This document shows positions 59,721 to 64,000 of a stretch of 64,000 nucleotides of DNA, piece by piece. Source of the DNA: Cryptomeria japonica (taxonomy: Eukaryota; Streptophyta; Pinopsida; Cupressales; Cupressaceae). Each line of letters starts with the position of its first letter. Within the stretch, counting starts at the first letter, position 1. Where the stretch lies: NCBI RefSeq assembly GCF_030272615.1, contig NC_081405.1, positions 474,146,008-474,210,007 of the forward strand, written 5' to 3'. Under the pieces are notes generated by a model. The model saw only the letters and a list, made by a program, of their open reading frames with translations. It did not search any database and was not told where the DNA came from. The position numbers were made by a program, and so were the translations under genes.

Positions 59721-60690
59721 CCAATTCATCAGACTCACGATGCATTTTCAAACACAAATTTTTCCAACTTTTTTGACCTATGTGCTAAAACAAAGTTTCA
59801 AAGCGCTAAACTGCCACTTATACACAAATCTTTTCCATGAATGTGCTATAAAACAATCCCTATGTGCTATTTTATCCTTGCATGCTAAAACACAGCTTCA
59901 ATGCGCTGTACTATTTAGCCTAACTATTGATTTACCCGATACACTACCTGTCATACCATTTGCACTAAACAATGAATCCTACATGCTATTCTACTCCCCA
60001 CACGCACTAGCATTTCACACCTGGACACTAAACCTAACCTAGGGTTTTCTATGCACTAAAAACACATTTCGTATACGTTAAACTCTATACCCTGTGCACT
60101 AAAACAGCAAAAATATGACCCAAAAAATAAAAACGTGATGAAAATCAATGAAATTAATCAAGAAAGATAGGGATTTTGGTCACTTACTGGTGGGTCATAT
60201 GTGGCGGGTCTTTGGTATCACCTAAAGCACTCAAAATGGTGAGATTGGTATGGAATCGACATCATGGTCAGAGCTCCAATTGTCACAATCACAAGAAGAC
60301 AAGTGTGCAAATGATTTTTTTCAATATCACTTTTAACCTTTTAATAGGGTAAATCAAAGGGTTAATAAGCGGGCCATGTATTTTACTCCCACATTTTCAA
60401 TATTAACCTTATCAACATCTTTTTCTAAGAGATGAATCAATAATGTGTATCCAACAAAGTCAATATTCTCATACTGCAATCAACTCAACATGATCACAAA
60501 TTTTACAAATTTTACAAGTTTTTCATCCAGACCCTTGATTCATCTCCCGAGGAGGCATCATCAATATTGTTCATCAAATCTACATCTCTGGCATCATATC
60601 AACCATTTTGGCACACGACATCATATCGATCAAATTTTGGCAAGCATATCCAACAATTTTCTTTGAATCAACATGTACACACACGTCACT
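59721..60690. other. 3' region of element E with inverted TTAGCGCAT-type array
   Basis: Between 59778 and 60110 about twelve words such as ATGTGCTAAAACA, AAGCGCTAAAC, ATGCGCTGTA and GTGCACTAAAAC occur. These are the complement of the TTAGCGCAT words in the leader. The rest to 60690 is AT-rich without a supported ORF. Confidence 0.7.
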
Positions 60691-60883
60691 TCAAAGAGGG
60701 GCAAAATGTAGACGTATAAATATAACCACTTTCTTAAATAAATATTTAATATTTATTTAAAACACATCCCCTTATTAATTAAATCTTATTTAATTAATTT
60801 CTTCATTTTCATCTATTTGATTAAATAAATTATTTAATTTATTTAATTAAATTCACCTAAACCTTTTCTAGCCTTTAATTAAA
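60691..60883 (+). repeat. Polypurine tract and 3' LTR fragment of element E
   Basis: TCAAAGAGGGGCAAAA (60691-60706) abuts TGTAGACG. The LTR matches 43621-43800 until 60883, where element F begins. Confidence 0.88.
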
Positions 60884-60884
60884 C

Positions 60885-61183
60885 TGAAGTAGTCATCAGT
60901 GAGGAGGGACCTCAAAGAGATCAATTTGGACCAGTCAGCAAGAGCAAACACATTGAAAACACATAGATATGATGGAGGCAATACAAAATGGATAATTTTA
61001 TTGCATGAAATTTGATTACATCCAACCGATAACAACCAGGTTACAACATACTGACACACAGGCCTGGTAGAATAGGTCACAACTGGGACCTTGAATCGAA
61101 AGATCTACCTTCTAGGCATAGTATTTCTATCTAATACTCTAATTGATTTAATTGATTCTTAATTGATTACATTCTAAATCATG

Positions 61184-61240
<57 letters not shown>

Positions 61241-61700
61241 CCAAAGGATATAGTCGGCCCAAAAGGGATCAAAACCCAAAGAACAAGACCTAACGTGCAA
61301 AATGAACAAGGTCGGCCTCCACCAAGAGATTCCTCCAGAAAATCCAAAGGATGAAATGTAGAAGGTTGTCCACATGCCAAGAAACATTGAGATCAATGCT
61401 CAAGGCTCTACAAGCTTTGAAATAGGTTCTGATAGATCACCAAAATAGGTCTCAAGCAACCAGTAACAAGAAACTATCTTGGAAACTGGTAACGATATCT
61501 TGTCGAAAAGTGATCCAAATGAGATGCGGTTTGAAAGAAAGAAAGATGATCAAGTATTCAATTATAATCCAACTCCACATGATTTGGTGAGCCAAAAATG
61601 AGACACATAGAAAGAAAACTGAAACTGCAAACAAAACAGAAAGGAAAACATTTTTTTGGTTGATGCAAGACTGTTGTGAACCGGGGATGCTCCTACATCA
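60885..61700 (-). repeat. 3' LTR of element F
   Basis: The plus-strand text starts TGAAGTAGTC and ends CTACATCA. The left edge is firm because E's LTR stops there. The right edge, minus-strand TGATGTAGGAGCATCC, is by motif only, since no clean polypurine tract precedes it. A perfect (AT)n run of about 45 bp lies at 61191-61236. Confidence 0.65.
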
Positions 61701-61730
61701 AACATCTAGGGTTAATGAAAAGTGAGCCTC

Positions 61731-63999
61731 TCACTTTGCTGGGGTCAGAGGGAAACCAAGGTGATCTACCTCTGCTTCAGAAATCCAAGATGAATCTTCA
61801 ACTGGTCTTCTCTTCCACTTCATAAGATATTCTTTATACTAACTATTTTGGGTACTACGCCCAATCCTACCGTCCAAAATCTCTTCAATCTGATCTAGTT
61901 CCTTTTGGGGCAATTGTTTCTCAAGGTCTAAAACACTGTCCTCACTGAATTCTAGTTCATGGTACTTATTAAGATCTACAATGTTGAATATAGGTGAAAT
62001 ACTTAGACTATCTGGTAGCTCCACTTCATATGCATTTCCAGAACTGAACTTTCTCAAGATCTTACAGGGTCCAAACTTCTTCATCCACAACTTATTATAA
62101 GTTCCAACTGGGAATCTCTCTTTTCACAAATATACCATCACTTCATCTCCACCTTCAAATTCTTTATGTCTCCTTTTCTCATCTGCCTTCTCTTTATATT
62201 TGTTGTTAATGTCTTCTAAATATCGTTTAACCTAAATATGCAATGTTGTCATGTGATTTGCAAAATCTTCTGCCTCTGAACTCTTTCAGTCTTCATTGCT
62301 AATGTCTCTTAATTCAACTATTCCTCTAGGATGCACTCCGATAACAATCTCAAAAGGTGTTTTTCCGGTACTTCTATTCACTAAATTTTTGTAGGCAAAC
62401 TCTACTTGTGCAAGGATCAAATCCCAACTTCTGATTTTTCTCCCACTAAACATCTCAACAAGTTTCCCAAGCTTTGGTTAACAACTTATGTATGTCCATT
62501 AGTCTATGGATGAAAAGTAGAACTGAACTTCAAATTTGTCTTCATCTTCTTCCAAAGTGTTCTAAAAAAATAGCCAACAAACTTTGTGTCTCTGTCTAAA
62601 ACTATTCTCTTAGGCATTTCATGCAATCTCACCACTTCCTTAGAAAAATAGGTCTGCTAGATGTAATGCATCTGATGTCTTCTTACAATGTATGAAATGA
62701 GCCATATTTGAAAATCTATCCACTACCACAAATATAGAATCATTCCCTCTTGGTGTATTAGGAAATCCAAGTACAAAATCCATGCTTATATCCTCCCAAG
62801 GTCTTATCAATACTGTCAAATGTTTATACAATCCCACATTCTGACTACTACCTTTTGCAACTTCACAAACTACAAATCTGCACATATCTCTTAACATACT
62901 TATGAATTTGGGGCCAAAAGTACTGCTCACTCACCAATACAACTGCTTTGTCAATGCCAAAATGTCCAACTAAACCTCCACTATGTTTCTCTTTTATTAG
63001 GTTCTCTCTCATGGAACTCTTAGGTATGCACAACTGAACTCCACTAAATAACATCCCATCCTGAATGAAACAATCCAACCATTTTCTCCTATCAACCATA
63101 ACTGGTTCTCTACATGCTTTCCAAGGTTTTGCAAATTCTCGGTCTTCATCATACAAGGTCTTCAAATATTAAAAACCTAATACTGTCACTCTCATTTATG
63201 TTGGCAAAATACTTCTCCTACTCAATGCATCATAAACTTTGTTAGATTTTCCACTTCTATGCTTCAACACAAAGGTGTAACTCTACAATAATTCTACCCA
63301 TCTCATATGTCTCTGATTCAACTTATTCTCACTACTTAAATACTACAAATCTTGAGGATCTATATATAATACAAACTCCTTAGGAAACAAGTAGTGTCTC
63401 CATTTCTTCAACGCTTGAACTATGGCATAAAATTCTTGATCATACATTGAATATCTCTTCTGAGCATCATTCAATTTCTCATTGAAATATGCTACTACTC
63501 TCCCTTCTTGACTCAAAACTGCTCCTATTGTTGTTCCACTTGTATCACAATTCACTTGAAATACCTTATTGAAATCTGGTAAAGACAACACAGGCTGCTC
63601 AATCACTTTTTGCTTCAACAATTCAAAACTTTTGATTGCTCCGATGGTCCACTTGAATTCCTTCCAATCTCCTCTCATGGTCTCAATCATAGGGTTACAA
63701 ACTGAACTAAAATTTCTGATAAACTTCTGGTAAAAACTAGCCAATCCATGAAATGATCTTACCTCTCCAATTCTTTCTATTGTAGGCCACTCAACAATGG
63801 CTTTCACTTTCTTAGGGTTCATCTTCAAACCATCTTCAGATATCACAAATCCTAAATAGACTAACTCATCCTTCATGAGAGTACACTTCTTGATATTGAT
63901 CAACAATTTTTCTTCTCTCAACCTCTGTAAAACTTGTCTTAACTCCAACAAATGCTCCTCTTTTGTTCTACTAAAAATCAAAATGTCATCCAAATACAC
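61731..63999 (-). pseudogene. Chromovirus pol of element F: RT end, RNase H, integrase, chromodomain
   Basis: It enters with the RT active site YLDDILIFS (63970-63996), then YLGFVISEDGLKMNPKK. RNase H: VNCDTSGTTIGAVLSQ, YDQEFYAIVQALKKWRHYL, YIDPQDL. The integrase HHCC part ([24 protein letters not shown]) precedes [12 protein letters not shown] and VLDRDTKF. The third catalytic residue is lost: the expected Glu codon in TNGHT*VVNQ is TAA (about 62487). Tail KFGPCKILRKF, then the chromodomain YLMKWKRRPVEDSSWISEAE (61765-61825), after a stop at about 61846. Ends LTPAK with TGA at 61731. Several stops: not functional. Confidence 0.88.
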
Positions 64000-64000
64000 A

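Larger units (their letters stand above)
43621..60883 (+). mobile_element. Tat-like Ty3/gypsy element E, truncated 3' LTR
   Basis: 5' LTR at 43621-45099, tRNA-Lys primer site, a 3 kb leader, gag-pol at 48159-55570, a 5 kb region with an antisense PMD ORF, polypurine tract (60691-60706) and the first 177 bp of the 3' LTR. Dual RNase H, the YCDYHRNKGH zinc motif, the DGG-type protease, the G-patch and the long 3' region indicate the Tat lineage. It is inserted in LINE ORF1; the left duplication should be GCTGC (43616-43620). Element F cuts the 3' LTR, and the remainder should lie past the right edge. Confidence 0.88.
60885..64000 (-). mobile_element. Ty3/gypsy chromovirus F, 3' part, truncated by the right window edge
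   Basis: 3' LTR at 60885-61700, then pol to the window end. Gag, protease and the N-terminal RT lie outside. The chromodomain after integrase marks the chromovirus lineage. Its left end exactly interrupts E's 3' LTR, so F is younger than E. Confidence 0.87.

Noticed and set aside
61191-61236. Long perfect AT run
   Set aside because: An ordinary microsatellite within an LTR; not notable by itself.

Overview
This window is intergenic DNA of a large plant genome and consists almost entirely of nested transposable elements. I found no intact host gene and no rRNA, tRNA or CRISPR array. Very long LTRs, old Ty1/copia and Ty3/gypsy elements stacked inside one another, an L1-type LINE and frequent CG-to-CA/TG decay suggest a seed plant with a bloated genome, plausibly a gymnosperm. 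The species assignment is a low-confidence inference.

Layout by nesting. The outermost unit is an L1-type LINE on the minus strand (39979-43620). An LTR-like block G (38242-39978) interrupts its ORF2. Copia element D (minus; LTR 36845-38241, gag 35847-36765) abuts G. Copia element C (minus; 5' LTR 34438-35846) sits in D's gag and runs off the left edge. Element C is split twice: by a solo LTR S (1846-3021, target duplication GGACT) and by a 29.9 kb LTR element X (3899-33771, target duplication CTACC). Inside X lies the plus-strand non-autonomous element A (21338-30103). Inside A's 5' LTR lies the internally deleted element B (22390-23874, duplication CCCCT). On the right, Tat-like gypsy element E (43621-60883, plus) interrupts LINE ORF1. 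Chromovirus F (60885-64000, minus) interrupts E's 3' LTR.

Element X and element E share LTR-start and polypurine-tract sequence and a leader of several hundred bases, so they belong to one lineage. E keeps gag, protease, G-patch, RT, two RNase H domains and integrase, plus an antisense ORF with a plant mobile domain (PMD) between pol and the 3' LTR. X has a tRNA-Trp primer site, a short N/Q-rich gag-like ORF and no pol. In the matching 3' half it carries two antisense reading frames: a hAT-type transposase and a long ORF of unknown function (U1) preceded by a duplicated CGCGAG-rich promoter-like region. Element A encodes a coiled coil with four zinc knuckles and a second unknown ORF of about 1,030 codons (U2), and no polymerase genes. 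The strongest candidates for something undescribed are (i) giant Tat-like elements carrying antisense cargo genes, with short-motif arrays upstream of both the sense and antisense units, and (ii) the polymerase-less element A with its two unusual ORFs.

All coding regions carry stops or frameshifts, so they are annotated as pseudogenes. Domain calls rest on reading motifs by eye.
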